Shown here piece by piece: positions 1 through 7,805 of a stretch of 47,794 nt of DNA. Numbering within the stretch: position 1 is the stretch's first letter; the number at the start of each line of letters is the position of its first letter. Under the pieces are notes generated by a model. That model did no database searches and was not told where the DNA came from. It saw nothing but the letters and a program-made list of their open reading frames with translations. The stretch comes from Buttiauxella warmboldiae. GTDB lineage: Bacteria; Pseudomonadota; Gammaproteobacteria; Enterobacterales; Enterobacteriaceae. Where the stretch lies: NCBI RefSeq assembly GCF_003818135.1, contig NZ_RPOH01000054.1, forward strand, positions 1-47,794, written 5' to 3'. Made by a program: the position numbers and the translations under genes.

Positions 1-160
1 CTGCCGCGGCAGGTTTTTCTTCGGTGCGGTAGCTTAGAACATGCCGCCCGGTGGAACGTCTTTAAAGGTTTTGCAGTAGTTTTCGAACATGCTTTTCAGA
101 ACGTTGCGTAGTTTCATTGTGTGCTCCAGTTTTTATTTTTACAGGTGGTGCTCTTTATGT
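1..160 (-). ncRNA. azuCR: AzuCR dual-function small RNA (runs to or past the window edge)
   Basis: In E. coli the azuC mRNA (formerly IsrB) is also a base-pairing small RNA of roughly 160 nt. Here a promoter at 166-193 would start transcription near 160. The transcript covers the small azuC frame and ends in a GC-rich palindrome (CTGCCGCGGCAG, 1-12) that looks like the first part of an intrinsic terminator whose T-tract lies outside the window. The inferred RNA length therefore agrees with the known one. That it acts as a base-pairing RNA here is inferred from the E. coli homologue. Confidence 0.6.
34..117 (-). CDS. azuC: AzuC, small membrane-associated protein (27 aa)
   Basis: A 27-residue frame beginning MKLRNVLKSMFENYC and ending PPGGMF closely matches the E. 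coli small protein AzuC (28 residues as I recall it: same start, conserved NYCKTFKDVPPG segment). It is an amphipathic, positively charged peptide that associates with the inner membrane; in E. coli it is reported to interact with the glycerol-3-phosphate dehydrogenase GlpD. A good ribosome site (GGAG) lies 7 bases before the ATG. In E. coli azuC sits in the same neighbourhood as ftnA and yecA, which are also close by here. Recognition is from memory of the sequence, but the match is strong. Confidence 0.85.
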   Translation of the reverse strand: MKLRNVLKSMFENYCKTFKDVPPGGMF

Positions 161-165
161 CGCTC

Positions 166-193
166 ATAATATGACACCCATCACATAAATCAA
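166..193 (-). promoter_or_regulatory. sigma-70 promoter of azuCR
   Basis: Read on the minus strand, -35 TTGATT (188-193) and -10 TATTAT (166-171) are separated by 16 bp. Transcription would start near 160. The CRP site at 200-215 is centred about 47 bp upstream of that start. Confidence 0.55.
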
Positions 194-199
194 CCATTT

Positions 200-215
200 T
201 GTGATGCGCATCACA
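200..215. promoter_or_regulatory. CRP-binding site
   Basis: TGTGATGCGCATCACA is a perfect palindrome matching the CRP consensus TGTGA-N6-TCACA. It lies between azuCR (minus) and the transporter gene starting at 333 (plus), so it could control either or both. E. coli AzuCR is known to respond to carbon source through CRP. Confidence 0.8.
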
Positions 216-332
216 TATTAAAGGTGTGGTTTTTACATCTCAGTCACATAAAATGGCTTGCATATCCACCACTTAACTGGTTAATTGGCTCAACATTTTT
301 TTAAAACATAATTTTAATTTTGAATTTCACTC

Positions 333-1751
333 ATGACTGACTCCCCTTCTCCGGTAGCAAAACGCGGCATTTCTGGTATGGCGCTGTTGGTGGCTGGCGC
401 TTTTTTCATGGAATTTCTCGACGGGACGGTGATCGCCACCGCGCTGCCGGAAATGGCCAGGACGTTCGGCGTTGATGCAGTCGATCTCAATATCGGCATG
501 AGCGCCTATTTACTGACGCTGGCGGTCCTGATACCCGCCAGCGGCTGGATTGCCGACCGCTTTGGCGCCCGTAAAATATTTACCCTGGCCCTGGCCATTT
601 TTACTTTCGCCTCGGTGCTGTGCGGTATTGCCAATACCATTGAACAATTTGTAGCCATGCGTGTTTTGCAGGGCGTTGGCGGTGCGCTGATGGTCCCGGT
701 CGGCCGCCTGGCGGTGCTACGCACCACGCCCAAGCATCTGTTGATCACGGCCATCGCCACCCTCACCTGGCCTGCTCTGGTCGCCCCTATTATTGGCCCG
801 CCGCTGGGCGGTTTTATCACCAGCTATGCTTCATGGCGCTGGATTTTTTATATCAACCTGCCGCTTGGGTTAGTGGCGATGGCGCTGGCCTGGCGGCTTA
901 TCCCGGATATTCATGATGATGAACGCCGTCCGTTTGACGCCATCGGTTTTACCGCTACCGCAGTGGCGATGATTAGTCTGGTGTACGGTCTGGAGATGCT
1001 CGGCCAATCTCAGGTAAAGCTGCTGCCAACGGTGAGTATTCTGGTGCTGGGAGCGGCGGCGCTTTGGTTTTCGCTCAGGCACTTTAAACGCGCAGCGCAC
1101 CCGATGATTCGCCTTGACGCATTAAAGGTACAAACTTTTGGCGTGACGATGTATGGCGGTTCGCTGTTCAGGACGTCCATCAGCGCCGTGCCGTTTTTGC
1201 TGCCGCTGCTGTTTCAGGTCGGTTTCGGGATGGACGCTTTCCATTCGGGCTTACTGGTTTTAGCGGTGTTTGCCGGAAACCTGGCGATGAAACCGGCGAC
1301 CACACCGCTGATACGCGCGTTAGGTTTTAAAAAGCTGCTGATAGTTAACGGGCTGTTGAACGTCGCTTCCCTGCTGGCCTGCGCCTTTCTCACTCCCCAG
1401 ACTGCGGTATGGCTGACGGTGGCGATACTGTTTTTCGGCGGCATGTTCCGCTCCATGCAGTTTACCGGCATCAGTACCCTCGCCTTTTCTGACGTGCCCT
1501 CCACACAAATGAGTTATGCCAATACGCTGTTTAGCACGGCAACCCAGTTGTCGGTTGGATTGGGGATTACGCTGGGTGCGATTGGAATTCGTCTGGGTGA
1601 GAAAGTCGCTCAGTGGCTTGATATCACGGCTATTGCGGGGTTCTCAATCAAGATTTCATTTGTGATGATTACGCTGATTTGCCTGATTGGGCTGGTCGAT
1701 TTACTGCGTTTGCCGCAGGATGCGGGCAGTAGCGTGTCTAAAAAACAGTAG
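333..1751 (+). CDS. MFS transporter, DHA2 (14-TM) drug-efflux type
   Basis: A 472-residue, very hydrophobic protein of the major facilitator superfamily. The N-terminal stretch MEFLDGTVIATALPEMAR is the typical DHA2 family motif D/E-x-T-(I/V)-V-x-x-A-L-P, followed by the GWIADRFGARK loop of motif A and a conserved helix with RVLQGVGGALMVPVGR. Length fits a 14-helix DHA2 member such as MdtD. It probably exports small amphiphilic molecules by proton antiport at the inner membrane; the substrate cannot be read. No convincing Shine-Dalgarno precedes the ATG at 333, but the N-terminus aligns well with the family. It converges on the isomerase gene, sharing a terminator hairpin. Confidence 0.85.
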   Translation: MTDSPSPVAKRGISGMALLVAGAFFMEFLDGTVIATALPEMARTFGVDAVDLNIGMSAYLLTLAVLIPASGWIADRFGARKIFTLALAIFTFASVLCGIANTIEQFVAMRVLQGVGGALMVPVGRLAVLRTTPKHLLITAIATLTWPALVAPIIGPPLGGFITSYASWRWIFYINLPLGLVAMALAWRLIPDIHDDERRPFDAIGFTATAVAMISLVYGLEMLGQSQVKLLPTVSILVLGAAALWFSLRHFKRAAHPMIRLDALKVQTFGVTMYGGSLFRTSISAVPFLLPLLFQVGFGMDAFHSGLLVLAVFAGNLAMKPATTPLIRALGFKKLLIVNGLLNVASLLACAFLTPQTAVWLTVAILFFGGMFRSMQFTGISTLAFSDVPSTQMSYANTLFSTATQLSVGLGITLGAIGIRLGEKVAQWLDITAIAGFSIKISFVMITLICLIGLVDLLRLPQDAGSSVSKKQ

Positions 1752-1767
1752 GTTAATGCATAAATAA

Positions 1768-1793
1768 TTACGGCCAGCAAAGGCTGGCCGTAA
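1768..1793. terminator. bidirectional terminator between convergent genes
   Basis: An 11-bp perfect stem (TTACGGCCAGC / GCTGGCCGTAA) with a 4-nt loop lies between the stop codons of the transporter (1751) and the convergent isomerase gene (1810). Confidence 0.75.
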
Positions 1794-1809
1794 GTCATAT
1801 CAAAAGATA

Positions 1810-2448
1810 TTAAGCAAGAATTTCGCGAACGAACGCTTCAATCTCTTTGTTCTGGCAGTTTTCGAAGAAGCACTGCTGGAAACGCTCGCCAGATACCGCG
1901 GTTTTCACCAGTTCAGGATCGATTGCACGCAGCGTATCCAGGTAGTTTTCTTTTACTACCGCAGCTTTAACCTGATTCAGGATACCGGCGTTACGAACCT
2001 GCGGCTCTTTACGCTCAATCGGGTAACCTTCGCCTTTACGGCCGGTAAAGGCTTTCTCAAACATATAACGGACGTTCAGCTCAGCACCCCAGCCGAAGCC
2101 TTTAGCGAATGCCAGAGACAGCGCGTTACCGTTATTGATTTGCGAGAACAGGAACGCATCGGCTGGATCCAGGCAGTAGCCACAAACCACACCCGGGTGG
2201 ATATTCAGTGACATCATTGCGCCCTGGCCGGTGCCACAACCGGTTACCACGAAATCAACCGCTTTAGAATTCAACAGGATGCTGGCCATAATACCGAGGT
2301 GGATGTAAGTCAGGTGGTGATCCTGCTCATCGCTCATGCCTACGTTGTAAACCGGGTACTCTTTTTCAGCAGCAACCGCTTGCAACTCATTAAGAATGAT
2401 TGCGTTTTTGCCAGCCTGACTGTTTTCCATCATCAGTGCTATTTTCAT
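1810..2448 (-). CDS. RpiB/LacA/LacB family sugar-phosphate isomerase
   Basis: A 212-residue protein of the ribose-5-phosphate isomerase B / galactose-6-phosphate isomerase family. Supporting signs are the segment DFVVTGCGTGQGAMMSLN (the family anion-hole/active-site loop, G-C-G-T-G-x-G with the catalytic Cys) and the preceding HLGIMASILL helix. It is longer than RpiB (about 150 aa), with an extra C-terminal region containing RKGEGYPIERKEPQ, as in the subfamily annotated simply as RpiB/LacA/LacB isomerase. The start was set at ATG 2448 because CAGGAGACGGAA precedes it; an upstream in-frame ATG at 2535 has no ribosome site. The substrate is probably a phosphorylated sugar in the cytoplasm; the exact one is unknown. 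Confidence 0.8.
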   Translation of the reverse strand: MKIALMMENSQAGKNAIILNELQAVAAEKEYPVYNVGMSDEQDHHLTYIHLGIMASILLNSKAVDFVVTGCGTGQGAMMSLNIHPGVVCGYCLDPADAFLFSQINNGNALSLAFAKGFGWGAELNVRYMFEKAFTGRKGEGYPIERKEPQVRNAGILNQVKAAVVKENYLDTLRAIDPELVKTAVSGERFQQCFFENCQNKEIEAFVREILA

Positions 2449-2781
2449 TTCCGTCTCCTGATTGGGGCACGGGATTTCCCGTGGTGAATAGCGTTGGTAT
2501 GCCGTAACAATACTACCTGGCAAACATACTTTCAAATTTAATGAAATTTTGTTTTAAAAAATTAAGAGGCGCTCACACTTCTGCATTTTGTTCCGCGTCT
2601 CCTCCCCTTTTCAGGCTGGTTTTGCTACGCGCAATATCATCAGGTTGATGCACCTGTTTTCCTGCGCCATCGACGACAGGGCTGACGGATGCGTTGGCTA
2701 TCTCACCTATTGCCTTATCCGCTTACGCCACCTCTTTTCAGCGTGCTAAAATGATAAAAAAATCATTCGGGTATCAATAAG
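2449..2781. other. intergenic region between isomerase and yecR
   Basis: About 330 bp between two divergent starts. It must hold both promoters. I see no confident operator or RNA gene; a short inverted repeat (AATGAT ... ATCATT near 2748-2765) lies just before yecR. Confidence 0.4.
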
Positions 2782-3126
2782 ATGAAAACTCTTTATATAG
2801 CATTAAGCGTGATGTTATTAAGCGGATGCACCATCAATAAAACGCCGCAGCCCGTAAAAAGCAGTGAAGCTGCAGGCGTAGTTCGCCTGGGATTCGATCT
2901 TGCTCCACTGCAAACCGCAAAAGTGGATACCTACATTGCCCAATCAGCAGCCAGCCATCAGTGCCAGCAGTGGGGTTATAGCGCCGCATTCCCTTATGGA
3001 GAGCCAATCAAAACCTGTAGCCTGAGCAGCGGCGCACTGTGCCTGAATCAGAAAGTAACGCTTGAGTACCAGTGTCGCGGCGTGGGAATGGAGAAATATC
3101 TGCGAGGCGAGAGCCTTATTCAATAA
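2782..3126 (+). CDS. yecR: YecR-like lipoprotein
   Basis: A 114-residue protein with a lipoprotein signal: hydrophobic stretch then the lipobox LLSGC (Cys16 would be lipidated), predicting a periplasm-facing membrane-anchored lipoprotein. The mature part carries several cysteines (HQCQQWG, IKTCSLSSG, LCLNQKV, YQCRG) that resemble E. coli YecR, a lipoprotein of unknown function reported in the flagellar regulon. The gene lies directly before ftnA in the same direction, the order found in E. coli (yecR then ftnA), which supports the name. The ribosome site is weak. Confidence 0.75.
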   Translation: MKTLYIALSVMLLSGCTINKTPQPVKSSEAAGVVRLGFDLAPLQTAKVDTYIAQSAASHQCQQWGYSAAFPYGEPIKTCSLSSGALCLNQKVTLEYQCRGVGMEKYLRGESLIQ

Positions 3127-3187
3127 TTTCCATCGCGCGCTGGAGAATAAAAAATGTCTGGCTGAGCGTTATCCGCCGACCTTTAAA

Positions 3188-3258
3188 TTAAATAATAATC
3201 ATTCTTATTATAAAGACGAATTGATAATAAACATGAAATAAAATTAACAATCATTCTC
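3188..3258. promoter_or_regulatory. two Fur-box-like sites upstream of ftnA
   Basis: Two windows, 3188-3206 and 3240-3258, each match 13 of 19 positions of the Fur box GATAATGATAATCATTATC, both containing the core AATCATT. E. coli ftnA is known to be activated by Fur, which displaces H-NS from an extended upstream region, and this AT-rich stretch sits in the corresponding place. Binding is inferred. Confidence 0.5.
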
Positions 3259-3351
3259 ATTGCAATAATATAATTAACAATTTCTTTGCATTGTCGAAAT
3301 AATAAAATTAAAGTAGCGCTATTGTTAGATAAACATCTGCCGGAGTGCACC

Positions 3352-3849
3352 ATGTTAAAAACTGAAATGATCGACAAGCTTAACGAACAAATGAATCTGG
3401 AGCTTTATTCCTCGCTGCTTTATCAACAAATGAGTGCATGGTGCAGCTACCATAGCTTTGAAGGGGCTGCCGCTTTCCTGCGCCGCCATGCCCAGGAAGA
3501 GATGGAGCATATGCAGCGTCTGTTTGCTTACCTGACCGACACCGGAAGTTTGCCGCGTATTAATGCGGTGCCGGCACCAGACCATGATTACACCTCTCTG
3601 GATAATCTGTTTAACGCCACCTACCAGCATGAGCAGTTGATCACGAGTAAAATTAACGAGCTGGCACATGCCGCGATGATCTCCCAGGATTATCCGACCT
3701 TTAATTTCCTGCAGTGGTATGTGGCTGAGCAGCATGAAGAAGAGAAGCTGTTTAAATCGGTACTGGATAAATTAAGCCTGGTTGGAAAAAGCGGCGAAGG
3801 TTTGTATTTTATCGATAAAGAGCTTTCTACACTGGATACCCAGGCTTAA
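3352..3849 (+). CDS. ftnA: FtnA, non-haem ferritin
   Basis: A 165-residue bacterial ferritin that stores iron in a 24-subunit cytoplasmic shell. It is nearly identical in pattern to E. coli Ftn[19 protein letters not shown], the ferroxidase ligands in [11 protein letters not shown] (E50, H53 region) and [12 protein letters not shown], and the typical C-terminus [12 protein letters not shown]. The start is ATG 3352 (MLKTEMID), preceded by CGGAG, rather than the upstream in-frame ATG at 3286, which lies in the regulatory region. It follows yecR as in E. coli. Confidence 0.95.
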   Translation: MLKTEMIDKLNEQMNLELYSSLLYQQMSAWCSYHSFEGAAAFLRRHAQEEMEHMQRLFAYLTDTGSLPRINAVPAPDHDYTSLDNLFNATYQHEQLITSKINELAHAAMISQDYPTFNFLQWYVAEQHEEEKLFKSVLDKLSLVGKSGEGLYFIDKELSTLDTQA

Positions 3850-3859
3850 GTACCTCTTT

Positions 3860-3890
3860 CCGGCGAGGATGGTTGATACTTGCCGGTTTT
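3860..3890 (+). terminator. probable ftnA terminator
   Basis: CCGGC (3860-3864) pairs with GCCGG (3882-3886) across a long loop and is followed by TTTTT. It is a short stem, so this is moderate evidence. Confidence 0.45.
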
Positions 3891-4239
3891 TACTAATGAT
3901 GATGCCCCCTCTTCGCTTCCGTGACCTCCCCGGTGGCAAATATTCATTCCGCGGCTACACTCCAAATCAGCAGCAATCTTAGCCACTCCATAGATACTTT
4001 AAAGGATTCCCCGGCATCATTTGTTGCATTATCCATTGAGTTGTTATTGATATCTCCCTCTGCGGATTAATTATCTCGAAATTAGGTTGGCACTAAGTAT
4101 AAACAACATGAAATACCGCAGGCTTTAAAGTGGAAAAGTAGCTTTATTTTCTGGCAAAGGGTTGTTTTTTTTATTTTTAAGTATTAGTTAGCTCACGCTA
4201 TTTTAACTTACGCAGAATATCTGGAATTGCAGAGGAAGG
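3891..4239. other. intergenic region between ftnA and yecA
   Basis: No gene-like frame of either strand stands out in this AT-rich spacer. In E. coli yecH and tyrP occupy the corresponding interval; here they are absent, so the spacer may be a deletion scar. Confidence 0.4.
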
Positions 4240-4269
4240 TTAACAGCCTGGCAGCGGCCTGGCTGTTAA
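4240..4269. terminator. hairpin downstream of yecA
   Basis: TTAACAGCC (4240-4248) and GGCTGTTAA (4261-4269) form a 9-bp stem that can extend inward by GGC/GCC across one T-T mismatch. It lies just past the yecA stop codon and probably ends that transcript. Confidence 0.5.
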
Positions 4270-4293
4270 TAAAGACATATTTTTCGGGTTCGA

Positions 4294-4878
4294 TTAATGT
4301 AACGCTTGCGTGTCAGCCTGGCGCTGTTCATAGCCATATTGATGCAGCTGTAGTGCCGCAGGGCCAATGGCTTGCTGGCTGGCTTCATACTCCTGCCCGG
4401 TCATTTGCTCAAGCTTTGCGACATTTGCTTCATCACCATGCAAGGCAATCGCCTCGAACGCATGCTGTAACTGCTCTGGTAAGGTTTTGCTGGCACTGAG
4501 CGCGGTTCCGCGCAGATAGCCAAAGCACCACTCTTCAACGATGGTGTACTCAATGCCATCTATTTCACGCAGACCAAACAGCGGATCGAACTGATCGGGA
4601 GCATGACGCAAACGTTCGGCGATATCATTCATATGCTGTGTGGTGAGATCGGTAAAGCGTTGCTGCTGCTGGGCGCTTTCCCAGTGAGGCAGGTTCGTTT
4701 CGTCGCCCCACAGCGCGTTTTGCCAGACCGAGGTTTCAATCTGCGCTGGCGCGGAAAGAATAGCGGTAAGCATACCGTCAAGCTCGGAGACATCCAGCAC
4801 GGAATCGTCGTTACCATACTGAGCCAGAGTGTCGTCCAGCCATTCCAGTTCTTCTTCGTTTAGCGGCCCTTGATTCAT
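4294..4878 (-). CDS. yecA: YecA, UPF0149 family protein lacking the SEC-C tail
   Basis: A 194-residue UPF0149/YecA protein: start GPLNEEELEWLDDTLAQYG, conserved SELDGMLTAILSAP, and IVEEWCFGYLRG. Family members such as E. coli YecA usually end with a zinc-binding SEC-C motif (CxCGSGKKFKxCC); this one stops at TQALH without it. No SEC-C remnant follows the stop, so it looks like a natural short form. The start at 4878 follows GGAG by 8 bases. Its position next to tRNA-Leu leuZ matches E. coli gene order. Function is unknown; SEC-C domains bind zinc and are linked to SecA/SecB or ribosome contacts in other proteins. A second, SEC-C-bearing homologue is at 15617-16300. Confidence 0.85.
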   Translation of the reverse strand: MNQGPLNEEELEWLDDTLAQYGNDDSVLDVSELDGMLTAILSAPAQIETSVWQNALWGDETNLPHWESAQQQQRFTDLTTQHMNDIAERLRHAPDQFDPLFGLREIDGIEYTIVEEWCFGYLRGTALSASKTLPEQLQHAFEAIALHGDEANVAKLEQMTGQEYEASQQAIGPAALQLHQYGYEQRQADTQALH

Positions 4879-5032
4879 GCTGAGTTCTCCAGAGATTGTG
4901 CGGTTTTTCAACCAGGATTGGCGCCAGAAGTCATGCCACCGGGGGCAGCCGGTAGTATGCCGTAATAGTTATCCAGCAGTGAAAAATTGATCGGGAAGAG
5001 TTTCAGGTATACGGCGCACAGAACGAACAAAA

Positions 5033-5046
5033 CCACCCGAGGGTGG
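5033..5046 (-). terminator. original host terminator of the leuZ operon, now stranded at attL
   Basis: CCACCC-GA-GGGTGG hairpin with A-rich DNA on its left (T-rich on the minus transcript). It lies at the same distance from the tRNA 3' end as the near-identical hairpin at 33321-33342, and would have terminated the tRNA transcript before the element inserted. Confidence 0.6.
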
Positions 5047-5086
5047 CTTGTACGACACTGCTTTATCATTGATTTTATAGCTTTTA

Positions 5087-5148
5087 TTCCCATGGTGCCC
5101 GGGGCGGGACTTGAACCCGCACAGCGCGAACGCCGAGGGATTTTAAAT
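5087..5148 (-). repeat. attL: 3' fragment of tRNA-Leu (leuZ)
   Basis: 62 bp matching 33380-33441 with 4 mismatches; the 29 bp at 5120-5148 are identical to 33413-33441. The fragment includes the CCA end, acceptor 3' strand, T arm, variable arm and the start of the anticodon stem, then departs from tRNA sequence. Because the element inserted in the tRNA gene, this is the host's own original 3' end: CCCGGGC here pairs perfectly with the GCCCGGG 5' strand that remains at leuZ. It is not a functional tRNA gene. Confidence 0.9.
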
Positions 5149-5189
5149 TCTACGCAGGATCAATGAGTTACATAGCAGTGCATTGCGAA

Positions 5190-5225
5190 ACTTTGCTGTA
5201 ATTGTCCTTCTACTTTACTGTAATT
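5190..5225 (+). repeat. tandem 14-bp repeats just inside attL
   Basis: ACTTTGCTGTAATT (5190-5203) and ACTTTACTGTAATT (5212-5225) differ at one base and are spaced 22 bp apart, two helical turns. Such phased repeats next to an attachment site are typical of integrase arm-type or excisionase binding sites. The function is inferred; the repeat is seen directly. Confidence 0.5.
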
Positions 5226-5270
5226 AGCAGTAAATAGATAGGCTTGGATAACTTTGAGCATAGAATCTGC

Positions 5271-5305
5271 ACAGGTAAGTCCCCCTCTCACGGAGGCCTA
5301 CCTGT
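5271..5305 (-). terminator. hairpin downstream of the Mrr-type nuclease gene
   Basis: ACAGGTAAG (5271-5279) pairs with the segment ending CTACCTGT at 5305, with an inner CCTC/GAGG stem, about 30 bp past the stop codon of the gene ending at 5334. There is no T-run, so a role in recombination at attL is an alternative. Confidence 0.4.
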
Positions 5306-5333
5306 ACTTTGCTATATCTATATGACTGCAAAG

Positions 5334-6515
5334 TTACGAGTTTGACTGGAAATCTTCGATTATCTTCTGATTGTAATCATCCAGATACTTTTGCAGTTCA
5401 TCCCTGTCGATCAGACGTACCAAGGCTGACTCAGCTAACTCTTTAGCAGAGCGTGTGAAGTAGGAATTAGTCACAACCATCGCCTCATCACAACCATAGA
5501 ACGTTTTAGCAGAGATCACCTGCTGCACCGCCGAGTTACCTACAGAACCAGAATAATTTTTCGCCTGAATAACCATATCCTTACCAAATCGAGTGACGAA
5601 AAGATCTGCACCCTGATCTTGCGTTCTCTTGGTTTCTTTGACGTCGTAACCCATAGTCTGGAATATTTCCACAAGGAAATCTTCGAACTGGAAACCGTCC
5701 ATTGCATCAACTAAATACATGGTGACGAATTTATTAGGGTTAAAATGCTCAAGGCGTGTAGCTAATCTATCAACCAGAATATCAAAATAAATACGTTCGC
5801 ACACAGCCAAGTATTTTTTAACTTCATCAAATAAAACCAAAGGGACACCAGGCGTGGCCTCCGCTTTTTCATTGAATTCTACTGATGAGAACTCTATCTT
5901 ATTACTCCATATATAGAATAGAAATAATGAAAGATCTGCCCGAAAAGTGGTGCCCGCTTCCTCAATCCATGACTTCAAGGATTCAGTAAGTGTAGATTTA
6001 ATATGCCGTTTAACTTCCTTAGCGAAACCATAATAAAGAGCGTTAAATGACGTGGTAAGGAGTAATTTATCTAATAGCTCAGGTAACTCCTCAAGCTCAT
6101 TGAACCCTTTTCTGACCAACACCTCACGGAAAAGTTGTAATTCGGAGTATGTGCCATTATCTGTTGAGAAATCTGCTTCCGATTTATTATTATGTGAGAA
6201 TCTGGAAGTGTAAATGAAGTTAGTAAAATATGGATCTTTTAAACTGGAGTATTTTTCGAGAACATTTTCAAGCAATTGATTAAGCTGCGTTTGTTCTTTC
6301 TTTTTCCCAAATAGATCTTTCAGAACCCCCTTTGAACGATACTGAAATTCGGGATAAAACGATGGATTCAATGGTGTCATACGTTGTATATCTATTGCTT
6401 GTGAGGTCGATGATGCTGAACCCCATGCAGACGTTTTTACAGGCGAAACTCCACTACACCATGGGCAATGAATCTCAAAGGTCGTTCTACTGCAAGTATC
6501 ACACTGATAAATCAT
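5334..6515 (-). CDS. Mrr-type restriction endonuclease with N-terminal zinc ribbon
   Basis: A 393-residue protein. The N-terminus has two CxxC pairs (C5/C8 and C17/C20), a likely zinc ribbon. Residues about 272-365 form an Mrr_cat nuclease domain of the PD-(D/E)XK fold: FEDFLVEIFQTMGY (E278), QGADLFV (D304), and VIQAKNY (Q317, K319), then the usual AVQQVISAKTFY helix and VVTNSYFT. Mrr proteins cut modified DNA or DNA made foreign by methylation. The middle region (about 50-270) is unrecognised and may sense the target. It is the last gene of the minus-strand defence block. ATG 6515 follows GGAG at 9 bases. Codons are AT-rich compared with the flanks. Confidence 0.8.
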   Translation of the reverse strand: MIYQCDTCSRTTFEIHCPWCSGVSPVKTSAWGSASSTSQAIDIQRMTPLNPSFYPEFQYRSKGVLKDLFGKKKEQTQLNQLLENVLEKYSSLKDPYFTNFIYTSRFSHNNKSEADFSTDNGTYSELQLFREVLVRKGFNELEELPELLDKLLLTTSFNALYYGFAKEVKRHIKSTLTESLKSWIEEAGTTFRADLSLFLFYIWSNKIEFSSVEFNEKAEATPGVPLVLFDEVKKYLAVCERIYFDILVDRLATRLEHFNPNKFVTMYLVDAMDGFQFEDFLVEIFQTMGYDVKETKRTQDQGADLFVTRFGKDMVIQAKNYSGSVGNSAVQQVISAKTFYGCDEAMVVTNSYFTRSAKELAESALVRLIDRDELQKYLDDYNQKIIEDFQSNS

Positions 6516-6619
6516 TTGAATATTCTCCTTTTATTCCAATATCTGTCTATTCGGCGCTTCAATTACCAGCCTAATAATCCACAATATAAAAAAGATCGTC
6601 ATCGCTCAGTCATATTACT

Positions 6620-7747
6620 TTATGTTCTTATTTTTGAGTCCATCCACTTAGTCATATCCTTCAGAAGAACCAGTGCATCTTTTTTGCTTCTCGTATTCCC
6701 CCAAAAACTCAGTTCAAGCACTTTCCCCTTCCCAGTAATTGATACTTCGTAGTCCTCAGGGCTAGCTGTTGGAATGAAATCTCCAGCACTTAAAGCAACT
6801 CTTATTTCTTCTTTTAGTACATTAACTTCAGGGTAATCATCTGAATGTATCCAGCCATATACGTAGAACTCCGCTTCATCTCGTCCATCCACTGAAGGGC
6901 GATAAACTAACGTAATTCCTGTTTTACCTTGTCCCCAGCATCCCGGCATCAGATGAATTGCTTTATAGTAACCCTTCCAGTTATTAATACCTGTTGCAAT
7001 ATGAATATCAGGCAATACCTCTGAGACAACCGATTTAGCTTCCTCGGTGATAGCATTTTGGTACATTTCCAGCAATTGAACCGATTTTATCAAAGCTGTG
7101 AAATTTTCAGTGACAAACTCCACATTTTTATCAGAAACCTTATCCATACTAACCTCACTCAATTTTTTAAGATGACTTAAAAACTCCTGATAAAAAAAAG
7201 TCCACTTGCTGAACTCTTGATTCATCATCTCTAACCCCAGACGTCGAATGGCGGTTTCCAGCAGCAGTGAATAATTGATCAGTTGCCAACCGTCTACGCC
7301 TTTAGCGCTGTTACCGTCAGGCTTTAATATACAGCGAAATAGTTTTTGATTGTTGCCGCCGTAACTATCAATGAGACTTACATAGCTGGGAAAAGGATTA
7401 TATGTATCAGCCAGAACTTTATGCTCAATACCTATAATGAATTCATCATGTCTGATAAGAATATCAATATATTTCCCATCTTCTGTTCGGGCCTCTCTCA
7501 TTAGCTCCAGAGAAGTGAAATCAATTTCATCAACATCGAGGGAATCATCCAGACAACATAGCAATGCTTTGAGCAACCATGGCGGCACCATTTTCTGGGC
7601 TCCCATAAACAAAGCCATCAAATCCGTAGTTGGATTTTCGAGATATCCGGAACCACCCAATTCAAAAAAATTGAATTCAACATCATCTTCAACCGAAATG
7701 CCCTTCAGTTGTTCAATAAATTTGACAAAAAACGTTTCAGAACGCAA
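6620..7747 (-). CDS. PD-(D/E)XK nuclease superfamily protein
   Basis: A 375-residue protein. The N-terminal third has the PDDEXK_4-like arrangement: ENPTTDLMALFM (about 37-48), then GKYIDILIRHDEFIIGIEHK with D95, E108 and K110 as the predicted metal-binding catalytic residues. The remainder (about 120-375) has no recognised domain but ends with a compact beta-rich region. Proteins of this type occur as stand-alone or accessory nucleases in defence islands. The start is a TTG at 7747 with a full AGGAGG 5 bases upstream. It lies 58 bp after the GmrSD-like gene and is probably co-transcribed. Target specificity is unknown. Confidence 0.7.
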   Translation of the reverse strand: MRSETFFVKFIEQLKGISVEDDVEFNFFELGGSGYLENPTTDLMALFMGAQKMVPPWLLKALLCCLDDSLDVDEIDFTSLELMREARTEDGKYIDILIRHDEFIIGIEHKVLADTYNPFPSYVSLIDSYGGNNQKLFRCILKPDGNSAKGVDGWQLINYSLLLETAIRRLGLEMMNQEFSKWTFFYQEFLSHLKKLSEVSMDKVSDKNVEFVTENFTALIKSVQLLEMYQNAITEEAKSVVSEVLPDIHIATGINNWKGYYKAIHLMPGCWGQGKTGITLVYRPSVDGRDEAEFYVYGWIHSDDYPEVNVLKEEIRVALSAGDFIPTASPEDYEVSITGKGKVLELSFWGNTRSKKDALVLLKDMTKWMDSKIRT

Positions 7748-7805
7748 TTCAACCTCCTTTTAAAAATCATGATGCCATTACAGCTTAATTAACACCCTAA
7801 CTTTG

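Noticed and set aside
3286..3351. Longer ftnA start
   Set aside because: It lies in the regulatory region and adds residues that ferritins lack.
5087..5160. A second tRNA-Leu gene
   Set aside because: Only the 3' part is present; the sequence departs from tRNA before the D arm, so it is an attachment-site fragment.
6332..6752. Plus-strand frames over the Mrr-type and PD-(D/E)XK genes
   Set aside because: They are opposite-strand shadows of well-supported genes with domain motifs.
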